Part shown: positions 10,264 to 17,493 of the stretch, one piece after another
Numbering within the stretch: position 1 is the stretch's first letter
Layout of the letters: the number at the start of each line of letters is the position of its first letter
Origin: Thermosediminibacter oceani DSM 16646
GTDB lineage: Bacteria > Bacillota > Thermosediminibacteria > Thermosediminibacterales > Thermosediminibacteraceae
Assembly (NCBI RefSeq): GCF_000144645.1
Contig: NC_014377.1
Span: 1,736,001 to 1,800,000, forward strand
DNA length: 64,000 nucleotides
Direction of reading: 5' to 3'
Notes under the pieces: model-generated
The model's database searches: none
Told to the model about the DNA's origin: nothing
What the model saw: only the letters and a program-made list of their open reading frames with translations
Translations under genes and position numbers: made by a program

Positions 10264-11163
10264 ATGTGGAAGAATAAAAAATTTGAAATAAGCGAACCGG
10301 TGCTGGGATATTTGCTCGTTACTCCCGCACTGCTTTGCATAATCCTAATAAATATATACCCGGTATTCGAAACCTTCAGGCTCAGTCTTTTTCACATGAG
10401 ATTGCAGCTCATCGGCCTTACCAAATTCGTCGGGCTCCAAAATTATACCATTCTTTTTTCTGACGGTCGGTTTTGGGCGGCGACGTTGAATACTTTTTAC
10501 TTCACGGTAATATCCGTAGCGCTGGAACTGGTGGTCGGCATGACAATGGCCCTGCTTATGAACAAAAGGTTCAGAGCCACGGGCCTTATCAGGGCGGCGG
10601 TTCTGGTACCCTGGGCAATCCCCACCATAGTGTCGGCATTGATGTGGAAGTTCATCTACAACGATCAGTTCGGCGTGTTAAACGACATCCTAATGAAGCT
10701 GGGATTGATAGAAAGCTACAGGTCCTGGCTGGGGACGCCAGCGTCAGCTATGGGAGCAGCCATCTTCGCCGACGTTTGGAAGACCTCACCCTTCATGGCC
10801 CTGATCCTTCTTGCCGGACTCCAGACGATACCGGAAGAACTGTACGAAGCAGCAAGGGTAGATGGTGCCGGCAGCGTCAGGCAATTTTTCAGCATCACCC
10901 TGCCGCTTTTGAAGCCCACAATTCTTGTAGCCCTGATATTCAGAACTCTGGACGCTTTCAGGGTGTTCGACCTCATCTTCGTGCTGACCGGAGGAGGGCC
11001 CGGTAACTCTACGGAAACCCTTTCCATTTACGCATATAAGACACTTTTCCGAAACCTGGACTTCGGACTCGGTTCGGCTATCTCAGTGGTGATATTCATA
11101 TTCGTGTTCATCCTGGCTATGTTATACATCAGAATGATGGATAAGAACACGATTTTGAGGTGA
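10264..11163 (+). CDS. Sugar ABC transporter permease, MalF type
   Basis: I choose the ATG at 10264 (MWKNKKFEI), preceded by GAAGGGG; an upstream GTG overlaps the stop of the binding-protein gene and would translate a small hairpin. The protein has six predicted membrane segments and the EAA loop EELYEAARVDGAGSVRQFF near residue 200 that contacts the ATPase. A short hairpin (GGCAGC-GCTGCC at 10220-10238) sits between the two genes and may reduce downstream expression relative to the binding protein. Confidence 0.92.
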   Translation: MWKNKKFEISEPVLGYLLVTPALLCIILINIYPVFETFRLSLFHMRLQLIGLTKFVGLQNYTILFSDGRFWAATLNTFYFTVISVALELVVGMTMALLMNKRFRATGLIRAAVLVPWAIPTIVSALMWKFIYNDQFGVLNDILMKLGLIESYRSWLGTPASAMGAAIFADVWKTSPFMALILLAGLQTIPEELYEAARVDGAGSVRQFFSITLPLLKPTILVALIFRTLDAFRVFDLIFVLTGGGPGNSTETLSIYAYKTLFRNLDFGLGSAISVVIFIFVFILAMLYIRMMDKNTILR

Positions 11164-11167
11164 GCTT

Positions 11168-12001
11168 ATGGAAAATAAAAGCTTACTGAATCAGATTCTG
11201 TTTTGCACCTTCGTGATACTTTTCCTTTTATACATCCTGTTTCCATTCCTCTGGCAGTTTATGACATCTATAAAGCCGCCGGAACAGCTCTTCAGCATAC
11301 CCCCTAGATGGATACCAGACAGGATTTTTACCGGGTATTACCTTTCTGTTTTCACGAAGAGGCCTTTCCTGGTGTACCTGAAGAACAGCCTGATAGTGGC
11401 GTCTGCCACAACCTTTTTGAGCCTTTTTGTGTCTTCTTTTGCCGCTTACGCCATAGCCAGGCTCAAATTCAGGGGCAAGGCCCTTATTTTGGCCCTGGTA
11501 CTGTCGGTATCCATGTTCCCGGGCATATCCATAATAAGCCCGCTCTTCCTGTTTTTGAAAAAGATAAACCTTTTAAACACACATCTTGGGCTTATTCTAA
11601 CTTACACCACTTTTACCATACCGTTATCCCTCTGGATCCTGACGTCCTTTTTCCGAGAGATACCCTTCGAGCTGGAAGAATCGGCCAAGGTAGACGGAGC
11701 GACACCAATGCAGGCATTCCTGAAGATTATCTTTCCGCTTGCTGCACCGGGGATGTTCACCACGGCCATACTAACTTTCATAGCAGCCTGGAACGAGTTC
11801 CTCTTCGCCCTGGTATTCAACACCAAGGACCTAATGCGTACAGTGCCGGTAGGGATAGCCATGTTCCCCGGCGAGCATGAACTCCCCTGGGGGGACATCG
11901 CGGCGGCATCGGTGGTAGTAACCGTTCCGCTTATAGTGATGGTACTAATATTTCAGAAGAGAATCATTTCGGGCCTCACCGCCGGAGCTGTCAAGGGATA
12001 G
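11168..12001 (+). CDS. Sugar ABC transporter permease, MalG type
   Basis: The 277-residue membrane protein has six hydrophobic segments and an EAA loop (ELEESAKVDGATPMQAFLK, near residue 165). It follows the MalF-type gene by four bases and ends the operon. With 10264-11163 it forms the translocation channel. No nucleotide-binding subunit follows, so an MsmX/MsiK-type shared ATPase from elsewhere in the genome is expected. Confidence 0.92.
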   Translation: MENKSLLNQILFCTFVILFLLYILFPFLWQFMTSIKPPEQLFSIPPRWIPDRIFTGYYLSVFTKRPFLVYLKNSLIVASATTFLSLFVSSFAAYAIARLKFRGKALILALVLSVSMFPGISIISPLFLFLKKINLLNTHLGLILTYTTFTIPLSLWILTSFFREIPFELEESAKVDGATPMQAFLKIIFPLAAPGMFTTAILTFIAAWNEFLFALVFNTKDLMRTVPVGIAMFPGEHELPWGDIAAASVVVTVPLIVMVLIFQKRIISGLTAGAVKG

Positions 12002-12003
12002 CA

Positions 12004-12031
12004 AAAAAAGCCATAGCGCGAGCTATGGCTT
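12004..12031 (-). terminator. Terminator between convergent permease and sigma genes
   Basis: AAAGCCATAGC and GCTATGGCTTT form a strong hairpin. The minus-strand transcript ends in an eight-T run, so it mainly terminates the sigma gene; the plus-strand side has only a short CTTT tract and may serve the permease operon weakly. Confidence 0.85.
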
Positions 12032-12457
12032 TCAGATTGCACGCAGGTATTTTTTCAACTTACTCAAAGCCCTGTTCTTTATCTTATTTACCGCCGGCTG
12101 GGATATCCCCAGCCTTTCGGCTACTTCTTTCTCGGTGGCACCTTCAAAGACCGTCGCCATTATAACTTTTTGCTGCCTTGCCGTCAGCATCATCAGAGCT
12201 TCCCTGACGAATATCCTGTCTTCCACCCGTGACAGTACATCGATCCCGTCTGCCAGGGTGTCTATCAATTCCGGAGATTCGCCATCGTTATCCCTGTCCA
12301 CTCTGTTGTTTAAAATCAGGAGCTCGTGTTGTTTCAGTTTTTTCTGCTTCAAATAAAGTCTTCTCGCTTCTCTCTTAAGTCCCTTTAAAAACCAGGCCGC
12401 AATCCTTGCGTCTTCGGGGTCGAGGTCGAGTTCGTAGAATTTGGGGATACTGACCAT
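12032..12457 (-). CDS. Sigma factor region-4 protein (SigO / Tn916-Orf7 type)
   Basis: The 141-residue protein carries a clear sigma region 4 at its C-terminus: residues 85-140 include LTARQQKVIMATVFEGATEKEVAERLGISQPAVNKIKNRALSKLK-type helix-turn-helix for -35 recognition. The N-terminal half is charged and has no recognisable region 2. The ATG follows a GGGGAGGTG site. It lies 77 bases after the region-2-like gene at 12535-12801 and shares its riboswitch leader. The arrangement parallels Bacillus SigO-RsoA and Tn916 Orf7-Orf8. Which promoters it directs is unknown. Confidence 0.8.
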   Translation of the reverse strand: MVSIPKFYELDLDPEDARIAAWFLKGLKREARRLYLKQKKLKQHELLILNNRVDRDNDGESPELIDTLADGIDVLSRVEDRIFVREALMMLTARQQKVIMATVFEGATEKEVAERLGISQPAVNKIKNRALSKLKKYLRAI

Positions 12458-12534
12458 ACAGCTTCACCTCCCCGGTTTATTCCCTTACCATATAAAAGAG
12501 GAGACATGAAGTCGTATTATAACCCCCTGTAAAA

Positions 12535-12801
12535 TTATTCTTGCTTTTTTATATCGTTTTTCTCCCTCAGAGAAGCCAGATAGCGATTCAGTTCTTCCCT
12601 GCCCCACCTGGTATCGGGCTGGTAGCGCTTTACCGCCTTTACAATCCACTCCACCAGGTTGGAATACATTTCTCCGTTACCCACCCTGCGCGTGTATTTT
12701 TTAACTATGGGCACAAACCTTTCAACTAGCTGGACAAGGGCCTCCTCATCGCCGTCTTTTGCCCTATATATTAATTCCCTAAGCTTTGGTTTCATCCCCA
12801 T
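12535..12801 (-). CDS. Region-2-like sigma partner (RsoA / HTH_16 type)
   Basis: The 88-residue protein resembles sigma regions 1.2-2.2: GDEEALVQLVERFVPIVKKY corresponds to the 'GDxxAfxxLyxRY' start, and LVEWIVKAVKRYQPDT to the core-binding helix ending in RFDP. The region 2.3-2.4 DNA-melting part is short or absent. In Bacillus, RsoA plays this role with SigO. A c-di-GMP riboswitch precedes the gene. The ATG at 12801 has GGGGGG about 12 bases upstream, a long spacing; an internal ATG two codons later is possible. No conjugation genes accompany it. Confidence 0.7.
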   Translation of the reverse strand: MGMKPKLRELIYRAKDGDEEALVQLVERFVPIVKKYTRRVGNGEMYSNLVEWIVKAVKRYQPDTRWGREELNRYLASLREKNDIKKQE

Positions 12802-12851
12802 ACCAAAAAAGTGCCCCCCTTTCCGAGTCTATATCCGAAAACAAAAAAGAC

Positions 12852-12895
12852 CCGCCACCGAAAAAGAGAGCGAGCCAGATCGTTTTGGTCAGCGG
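12852..12895 (-). terminator. Possible riboswitch-controlled terminator before the sigma pair
   Basis: On the minus strand the 3' side of the aptamer P1 stem (CCGCTG) can pair with TGGCGG, which is followed by GTCTTTTTT. Use of the P1 strand would make terminator and ligand-bound aptamer exclusive. The helix includes G-U pairs and a long loop, so this is tentative. Confidence 0.4.
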
Positions 12896-12978
12896 CAACC
12901 AGGCTGTCATAGTGCAAAAGCACCTTAGACCCTATGGCTTTGCGCCCCCACCTTTCGGTGAGTTTGCCCTTTTCGCTG
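12890..12978 (-). promoter_or_regulatory. c-di-GMP-I (GEMM-I) riboswitch upstream of the two-part sigma factor
   Basis: Read on the minus strand, the aptamer shows the class-I landmarks in order: P1 strand CAGCG, AGGGCAAAC, a CACCGAAAGGTG hairpin with GAAA tetraloop, GGCGCAAAGCC, the tetraloop-receptor stem with TCTAAGG and GACAGCCTGGTTGC, and the closing strand CGCTG. It begins about 180 bases before the ATG of the region-2-like gene, on the same strand. Confidence 0.9.
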
Positions 12979-13003
12979 TCTATCTTATTTCCTCTTTTTT
13001 AAT

Positions 13004-13009
13004 ATTATA
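13004..13009 (-). promoter_or_regulatory. Probable -10 box for the riboswitch-sigma transcript
   Basis: A TATAAT lies about 25 bases upstream of the aptamer on the minus strand, in very AT-rich DNA. The matching -35 position (about GAATTT) is poor, which could mean a weak promoter or use of another sigma. The remaining DNA between 13010 and 13136 shows no gene. Confidence 0.45.
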
Positions 13010-13136
13010 ACAATATATATTACTACAAATTCCTTTATTTTCCTGCTGTTTTAATGGTTAACCAATAAATATTTATCTCCCCGCAGTTTTTGAGCAGAAG
13101 AACTGAACCTGAACTGAGTTTCCGGGTAATCGAGAT

Positions 13137-13192
13137 AAAAAAGACGGTTAATAGGCTACTAATCCTTTTCAAGGCCTATTAACCGTCTTTTA
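13137..13192 (-). terminator. Terminator of the FMN-binding-domain gene
   Basis: A 15-base inverted repeat (AAGACGGTTAATAGG with its complement, 13141-13188) ends in a T-run on the minus strand, 37 bases past the stop codon. It separates this gene from the riboswitch-sigma unit downstream. Confidence 0.88.
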
Positions 13193-13228
13193 AAAATTTA
13201 CCTTTTTTATTTTACTTGCTTTGAATTA

Positions 13229-14689
13229 TTACTTAGCAGCCTTAGCAGCTGCCACGATTGCCGATATATAACCGTGTGTGTCCGCCAAGGTCGCACCGGT
13301 TACCGCATCCACCATATTTTCCGGGGTTGTTTGTGCAAGTTTTGCCTCTAATTCGCTGATGGTCTTACCTTTTACGTAATTTACAATTGCTGCGAAGTTC
13401 TTATCTATGGGAACTGTAGAACCTGCTTTTTCCTTCATATTATTGCTGTAGTATGCCGCATTGGTCAGCTTCGATGCCAATACGTAGCCTTCAGGATAAT
13501 TTTTGCCTAAGTCCCCATCGGAATTGGGAACTCCCGTTGCCACATCTTTAGGCATGAACTGGTAGTCATCAATATACGCTGCAACTATCTTGTTCCCTAC
13601 AACAACCGCTGCTGCAAGTGTAAAGCACTTCGAAGGATGAGCTGAATAGTCAACTTTCCCAATTTTAATATTGCTTAAATCCTTCACATCGACTTGGAAT
13701 GAATAGCTTGCATCAGCATTTTTAGCAGCCTTAGCAGCTGCCACGATTGCCGATACATAACCGTGTGTGTCCGCCAAGGTCGCACCGGTTACCGCATCCA
13801 CCATATTTTCCGGGGTTGTTTGTGCAAGTTTTGCCTCTAATTCGCTGATGGTCTTACCTTTTACGTAATTTACAATTGCTGCGAAGTTCTTATCTATGGG
13901 AACTGTAGAACCTGCTTTTTCCTTCATATTATTGCTGTAGTATGCCGCATTGGTCAGCTTCGATGCCAATACGTAGCCTTCAGGATAATTTTTGCCTAAG
14001 TCCCCATCGGAATTGGGAACTCCCGTTGCCACATCTTTAGGCATGAACTGGTAGTCATCAATATACGCTGCAACTATCTTGTCACCCGCAACCGCAGCTA
14101 TCGCAACCGTAAAGCTCTTGGAAGGATGAGCTGAATAGTCAACCTTTCCTATCTTTACCACGACTTTTTCACTTTGTGATACCTGCTGCTGTGTAGGTTG
14201 TTTTGTAGTTTGTGCGGGCTTTGCAGCCGCTGTTTTCGCCGGAGCCGGCATTAGTTTTGCAAGAGTTTTGGGGCCTACTATTCCATCTACCTTAAGGCCA
14301 TTTTTCTTTTGGAAATCTTTTACCGCCGCTAAAGTTTTGGGGCCAAATATACCATCTACCTTGAGCTTGTAGCCGCGCTGATTAAGCATGGTTTGCAGGA
14401 GTTTTACATCCTGACCATAGGAGCCCAAGGCAAGTAAGCGTTTAATACCGCTTGTGCTGGAAGTTTTTGTAACGGTAGGAGTTGATTTTTTAACGGCGGT
14501 TTGCGTTTTGGTGGATTTGGTAGTCGTTGCCGGTGTCTTTGTTGTTTGTTTTTGCGTTGAAGTATTCTGTGAACTGGTTGCCGCAGAAACGGCATCTACC
14601 TTAAAAATGGCGCTTTGAACCGGTGCAATGACGGAAAGAGTGAGTGCAACGATTAAAGAAAGGGCCAGTAGAGATAATTTTTTAGTCAT
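13229..14689 (-). CDS. Secreted wall-binding protein with two FMN-binding-type domains
   Basis: The 486-residue protein has a signal peptide (about 1-27), a Ser/Thr-rich linker (38-80), one peptidoglycan-binding domain of the PG_binding_1 type (84-146, SYGQDVKLLQTMLNQRG) and two repeats of about 140 residues (from 180 and 343). Each repeat ends with DAVTGAT (Thr304 and Thr467), which fits the DxxSGAT-like site where ApbE attaches FMN to Thr. Extracellular FMN-domain proteins such as Listeria PplA carry electrons across the envelope. No ApbE or quinone-linked partner lies in the window. RBS GGGGG lies 6 bases before the ATG. Domain assignment is by motif only. Confidence 0.72.
   Translation of the reverse strand: MTKKLSLLALSLIVALTLSVIAPVQSAIFKVDAVSAATSSQNTSTQKQTTKTPATTTKSTKTQTAVKKSTPTVTKTSSTSGIKRLLALGSYGQDVKLLQTMLNQRGYKLKVDGIFGPKTLAAVKDFQKKNGLKVDGIVGPKTLAKLMPAPAKTAAAKPAQTTKQPTQQQVSQSEKVVVKIGKVDYSAHPSKSFTVAIAAVAGDKIVAAYIDDYQFMPKDVATGVPNSDGDLGKNYPEGYVLASKLTNAAYYSNNMKEKAGSTVPIDKNFAAIVNYVKGKTISELEAKLAQTTPENMVDAVTGATLADTHGYVSAIVAAAKAAKNADASYSFQVDVKDLSNIKIGKVDYSAHPSKCFTLAAAVVVGNKIVAAYIDDYQFMPKDVATGVPNSDGDLGKNYPEGYVLASKLTNAAYYSNNMKEKAGSTVPIDKNFAAIVNYVKGKTISELEAKLAQTTPENMVDAVTGATLADTHGYISAIVAAAKAAK
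13232..13593 (-). repeat. Direct repeat copy 1 (362 bp, C-terminal domain)
   Basis: This stretch matches 13721-14082 at an offset of 489 bases with a single difference seen by eye (ATATAA versus ACATAA, Ile/Val). Identity stops sharply at 13593, after which the copies differ at many positions. Confidence 0.93.
13721..14082 (-). repeat. Direct repeat copy 2 (362 bp, N-terminal domain)
   Basis: This is the partner of 13232-13593. The next 70 bases encode the same beta strands (KIGKVDYSAHPSK) but are clearly diverged, so the near-identity covers only part of the duplicated domain. Confidence 0.93.
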
Positions 14690-14723
14690 GAAATACCCCC
14701 TTTAAATAAATTATTTTAGTTTC

Positions 14724-14749
14724 TGCAACCTCAAAATCGAGGGGTTGCA
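14724..14749 (-). promoter_or_regulatory. Stem-loop in the 5' leader of the FMN-domain gene
   Basis: On the minus strand TGCAA..CCTC pairs with GAGG.TTGCA around a GATTTT loop, 35 bases before the start codon. It may protect the mRNA 5' end or regulate it; it matches no riboswitch class I know. Confidence 0.5.
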
Positions 14750-14793
14750 TACCATGGAAATAATATGTTCAAATACTCACTTTTACCAACTAT

Positions 14794-14822
14794 ATTATAA
14801 TATACAAAAGCATTAATTTCAA
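14794..14822 (-). promoter_or_regulatory. SigA-type promoter of the FMN-domain gene
   Basis: Minus strand: TTGAAA, 17-base spacer, TATAAT. It predicts a transcript with a leader of about 100 bases. Its quality suggests strong housekeeping expression rather than dependence on the neighbouring alternative sigma. Confidence 0.8.
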
Positions 14823-14888
14823 TAATTTTAAAAATGAGCTTTTGTGCATAAATTCCCAAATGGGCTCCTGTTTGCAAACTTCATACTA

Positions 14889-14928
14889 AAGCGTCAAGGG
14901 ACAGAGAACCGGCACGCCCTTGACGCCT
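14889..14928 (-). terminator. Hairpin terminator after SOD
   Basis: GCGTCAAGGG and its exact complement (14891-14926) form a 10-bp stem just past the SOD stop; the following T-run (TTTAG) is short. Confidence 0.6.
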
Positions 14929-14934
14929 AAAATT

Positions 14935-15558
14935 TTACATCACATCATACAATCTCCTTATTCTATCCCATCTTCTCTCAGCTACCGACCAGTCGACGTT
15001 CTGCATGAACGCCCTGATGTAGTCGGCTTTTCTCGTACCGTAATCTATAAAGTAAGCGTGTTCGTATACGTCGAGCACAAGGATAGCCGCGGTATTCTGA
15101 ACGACGCCATGGTCATGGGCGTCCAGCAGGTAATTGTGAAGCCTGCCGTCGCGCGGGTCGTAGACCAGCACCGCCCAGCCCCTGGCGGAGATCCCCGTAG
15201 CCGTGAAGTCTTCCAGCCAACTCTGATACGATCCGAAATCCCTCTCCAGCCGCCTCATCAGGTCTCCCCGGGGCACTCCGCCGGGACCTCCCAGATTATC
15301 GAAGTAAAGCTCGTGCAGTATGACACCGTCTATCGCGTAAGTTTCCCCTTTTTTCAGGCACCTGAACTCACTGTAAGTGGCGTTCGCCTCCTGGCGGTCG
15401 GCCGAGGGAAGCAGTGAACGAATCTCGTTCACTTTGTTCACGTAGCCTTTATAAAGGACTTCAAAATGTTCAAGGATCTGGCGCTCGGAAAAGCCCGGCA
15501 TTAATAAGAGCCTCGGGTTCAAAGGTATTGGGGTGATCCTACCTTCGTAAGTCTTCAT
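14935..15558 (-). CDS. Fe/Mn superoxide dismutase, divergent
   Basis: I choose the ATG at 15558 (MKTYEG) because GGAGG lies 8 bases before it; an ATG five codons earlier overlaps that site. Metal ligands are conserved: His31 in LEHFEVLYKGYV, His in VILHELYF, and Asp and His in DVYEHAYFIDYG. However, the usual HHxxHHxxYV helix reads HFEVLYKGYV, so the second-sphere histidines are replaced. SOD removes superoxide in the cytoplasm, useful to an anaerobe under oxygen exposure. Whether it uses Fe or Mn, or is fully active, cannot be told. Confidence 0.85.
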   Translation of the reverse strand: MKTYEGRITPIPLNPRLLLMPGFSERQILEHFEVLYKGYVNKVNEIRSLLPSADRQEANATYSEFRCLKKGETYAIDGVILHELYFDNLGGPGGVPRGDLMRRLERDFGSYQSWLEDFTATGISARGWAVLVYDPRDGRLHNYLLDAHDHGVVQNTAAILVLDVYEHAYFIDYGTRKADYIRAFMQNVDWSVAERRWDRIRRLYDVM

Positions 15559-15740
15559 TTCCCTCGCCTCCAAATGAATCGTTTGGTCCTTATATATAAT
15601 ATTCAGCGAGGTTTTTCTTGAACCCGGATTATTCCGTTTGGCTCAGGATCTAAATAATGCCGCTTAAATTTTTTTGTGACACTCTGAATTTTTTGGAACG
15701 GCAGCTGGAACGCAAGTCAAACTAAACCCCAAAATTTGCA

Positions 15741-15772
15741 AAAAATAAAAACCCCGCCAAGTAATCGGGGTC
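15741..15772 (-). terminator. Terminator after the Doc toxin gene
   Basis: ACCCCG...CGGGGT hairpin followed on the minus strand by TTTTTATTTTT, 9 bases past the stop. Between 15559 and 15740 I see no gene. Confidence 0.85.
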
Positions 15773-15780
15773 TTTCAAAG

Positions 15781-16164
15781 TTAGTTCCTTTCCAGATGTC
15801 TTATTATCCATCCTTTTATATCTTTTTCATCTAATGATCCATCAGCTATTCCAAATCCTAATTCTACTAACTCTTTTTGTTCATACCTTAAATCAACTCC
15901 ATTTAGTTTTAAAAGTAGAAGCATTACGGCGATACCTATCCTCTTATTACCATCAATGAATCCATGGTTCCTAATAAGGGCAAAAGTTGTGGTTGGGATT
16001 TTGTCCTCGAGATCTTTATACAGTTCCTGTCCTTCAAACGTAACAAAAGCCTTATTTATCGCACTTTCTATTAATCTTATATCCCTTATACCACTAAGGC
16101 CCCCTATTTTTTCTATTATTTTTTCATGAAATAATATTACATCCTCCAAAGTAACCCATCTCAT
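15781..16164 (-). CDS. doc: Doc-type (Fic fold) toxin, death-on-curing family
   Basis: The protein contains HGFIDGNKRIG near residue 70, matching the Doc motif HxFx(D/N)xNKR. Doc toxins phosphorylate EF-Tu, unlike Fic AMPylases which carry GNGR. The preferred start is the ATG at 16164, whose ATGA overlaps the TGA of the upstream antitoxin gene; a TTG two codons earlier is also open. The overlap implies coupled translation, usual for toxin-antitoxin pairs. The protein is about 127 residues, normal for Doc. Confidence 0.88.
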   Translation of the reverse strand: MRWVTLEDVILFHEKIIEKIGGLSGIRDIRLIESAINKAFVTFEGQELYKDLEDKIPTTTFALIRNHGFIDGNKRIGIAVMLLLLKLNGVDLRYEQKELVELGFGIADGSLDEKDIKGWIIRHLERN

Positions 16165-16334
16165 CAGCAAAGCTCCTTAAATGCCTGTCTATTCTCTTCG
16201 ATAATAGAATCCATAAATTTTTCTAATTCTTTCTTATCCTTCGCCTTCAAAAACTCAATAAAGTCTATTACTTCCCTCTTCCTTTCTTCTGTAAGTTCAT
16301 TAAATTCTTTTAAGAACTTTTCCGCTAAACTCAT
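16164..16334 (-). CDS. Short antitoxin partner of Doc (DUF2281-like)
   Basis: This 56-residue protein starts at ATG 16334, seven bases or so after an AGGTGAT site, reading MSLAEKFLKEFNELTEERKR and ending FKELC. It is almost wholly helical and acidic/basic, like DUF2281 antitoxins that end toxin-binding segments, and not like Phd. Its stop overlaps the toxin start. In such systems the antitoxin fills the Doc active site and represses the operon. No DNA-binding domain is evident in so short a protein, so repression may need another factor. Confidence 0.75.
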   Translation of the reverse strand: MSLAEKFLKEFNELTEERKREVIDFIEFLKAKDKKELEKFMDSIIEENRQAFKELC

Positions 16335-16620
16335 AAAATCACCTTACTTTCTTGAAAATCCATCCATCCCGCATAAATAATTATACTCTAATTTTCTATA
16401 ATTTCAAACACCATTGTTTAAATTATAAGATGAATCAACGCACATCTCATTATTACATGCCTGACAACCATGGTCACTTTGAAAAGCCTACTCATCCACA
16501 GGATAATTAAACACCAAATCCCTCTCTTTGCCAGAATTAATGTGAGGTAAATCACAGCGTTACATTATAGAACCTGTTATGATAAAATTAGATTCAGGCA
16601 AGACTAAGGAGGTTTCGAAT

Positions 16621-17376
16621 ATGGCAATAAGGAAAATAGTCCATATCGATGAAGAAAAGTGCAACGGCTGCGGGCTTTGCGTTCCGGCCTGCGCCGAGGG
16701 AGCCATACAGATCATAGACGGGAAGGCAAGGCTCATCTCGGATAGATACTGCGACGGGCTGGGTGCCTGCCTCGGGGAGTGCCCCAGAGGCGCTATAACG
16801 ATTATCGAAAGAGAAGCCGAAGAGTTCGACGAAGAGGCGGTAAAGGAACACCTTTCCCGCAGCAAACCCGAAACCATGGCGCACGCCCATCACGGATTTT
16901 CCTGTCCCGGAAGCCAGATGATGAACCTGAAACATGCACCCGAGACTGGAGAAAACGTAAAAGCCGCGGCAAAAACTTTTTCCGATGGAGAAGTCTCCAT
17001 AAGCATCAGGTCCCAGCTGGGCAACTGGCCGGTACAGCTCATGCTGGTGCCCGTGGACGCTCCTTACTTCGACGGGGCCGACCTTCTGGTGACCGCAGAC
17101 TGCGTGCCTTTTGCATACCCCAACTATCACCTGGAACTTTTAAAGGGCAAAAGTGTGGTCATAGGCTGCCCCAAACTCGATGACGGCAACTACTACGTAA
17201 AAAAGCTTGCAGAAATTTTCAAGCGCAACCACATAAAGAGCGTCACCGTGGCCCACATGGAAGTGCCCTGCTGTTACGGTTTGGTGAAAATTGTTGAAGA
17301 AGCGTTAAATCTTTCCGGGAAAGATATACCGCTGAACCTGGTGGAAATAGGAATTAAGGGAGATAGAAAGAATTAA
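16621..17376 (+). CDS. Ferredoxin-domain iron-sulfur protein
   Basis: The ATG at 16621 has AAGGAGG nine bases upstream, so the 14 codons before it are untranslated. Residues 10-60 carry two cluster motifs, CNGCGLCVPACAEGAI and CDGLGACLGECPRGAI; the second has three cysteines plus CP. A linker with HAHHGFSCPG follows, then a 110-residue C-terminal domain with LVTADCVPFAYPNYH, GCPKLDD and VPCCYGL. This conserved anaerobe protein likely moves electrons in the cytoplasm; its partner enzyme is unknown. It is flanked by no redox operon. Confidence 0.82.
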   Translation: MAIRKIVHIDEEKCNGCGLCVPACAEGAIQIIDGKARLISDRYCDGLGACLGECPRGAITIIEREAEEFDEEAVKEHLSRSKPETMAHAHHGFSCPGSQMMNLKHAPETGENVKAAAKTFSDGEVSISIRSQLGNWPVQLMLVPVDAPYFDGADLLVTADCVPFAYPNYHLELLKGKSVVIGCPKLDDGNYYVKKLAEIFKRNHIKSVTVAHMEVPCCYGLVKIVEEALNLSGKDIPLNLVEIGIKGDRKN

Positions 17377-17411
17377 ACCCATCTATTGGATGATTTAAAG
17401 CCTTTATCTAT

Positions 17412-17446
17412 AAAAAAAAGAGCCATCCTTGGATAATGGATGGCTC
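17412..17446 (-). terminator. Terminator-like hairpin in the wrong direction
   Basis: GAGCCATCC/GGATGGCTC (17420-17446) is followed by an eight-T run only on the minus strand. The flanking genes are both on the plus strand, where the downstream tract is just CTTAC. It may work weakly for the ferredoxin gene. Confidence 0.6.
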
Positions 17447-17493
17447 TTACACAACGAATTTAATTTTTAAACATCAAAAAGGGAGGAAGATCC

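Noticed and set aside
12032-12801. Sigma pair considered as part of a Tn916-like element
   Set aside because: No integrase, excisionase, relaxase or conjugation gene is nearby, and the riboswitch leader points to a host regulatory role.
13232-14082. Repeat considered as CRISPR or IS pair
   Set aside because: There are only two long copies, in frame within one gene and encoding protein domains.
15781-16164. Doc protein considered as a Fic AMPylase
   Set aside because: The loop ends in GNKR, not GNGRxxR, and the length and operon form fit Doc toxins.
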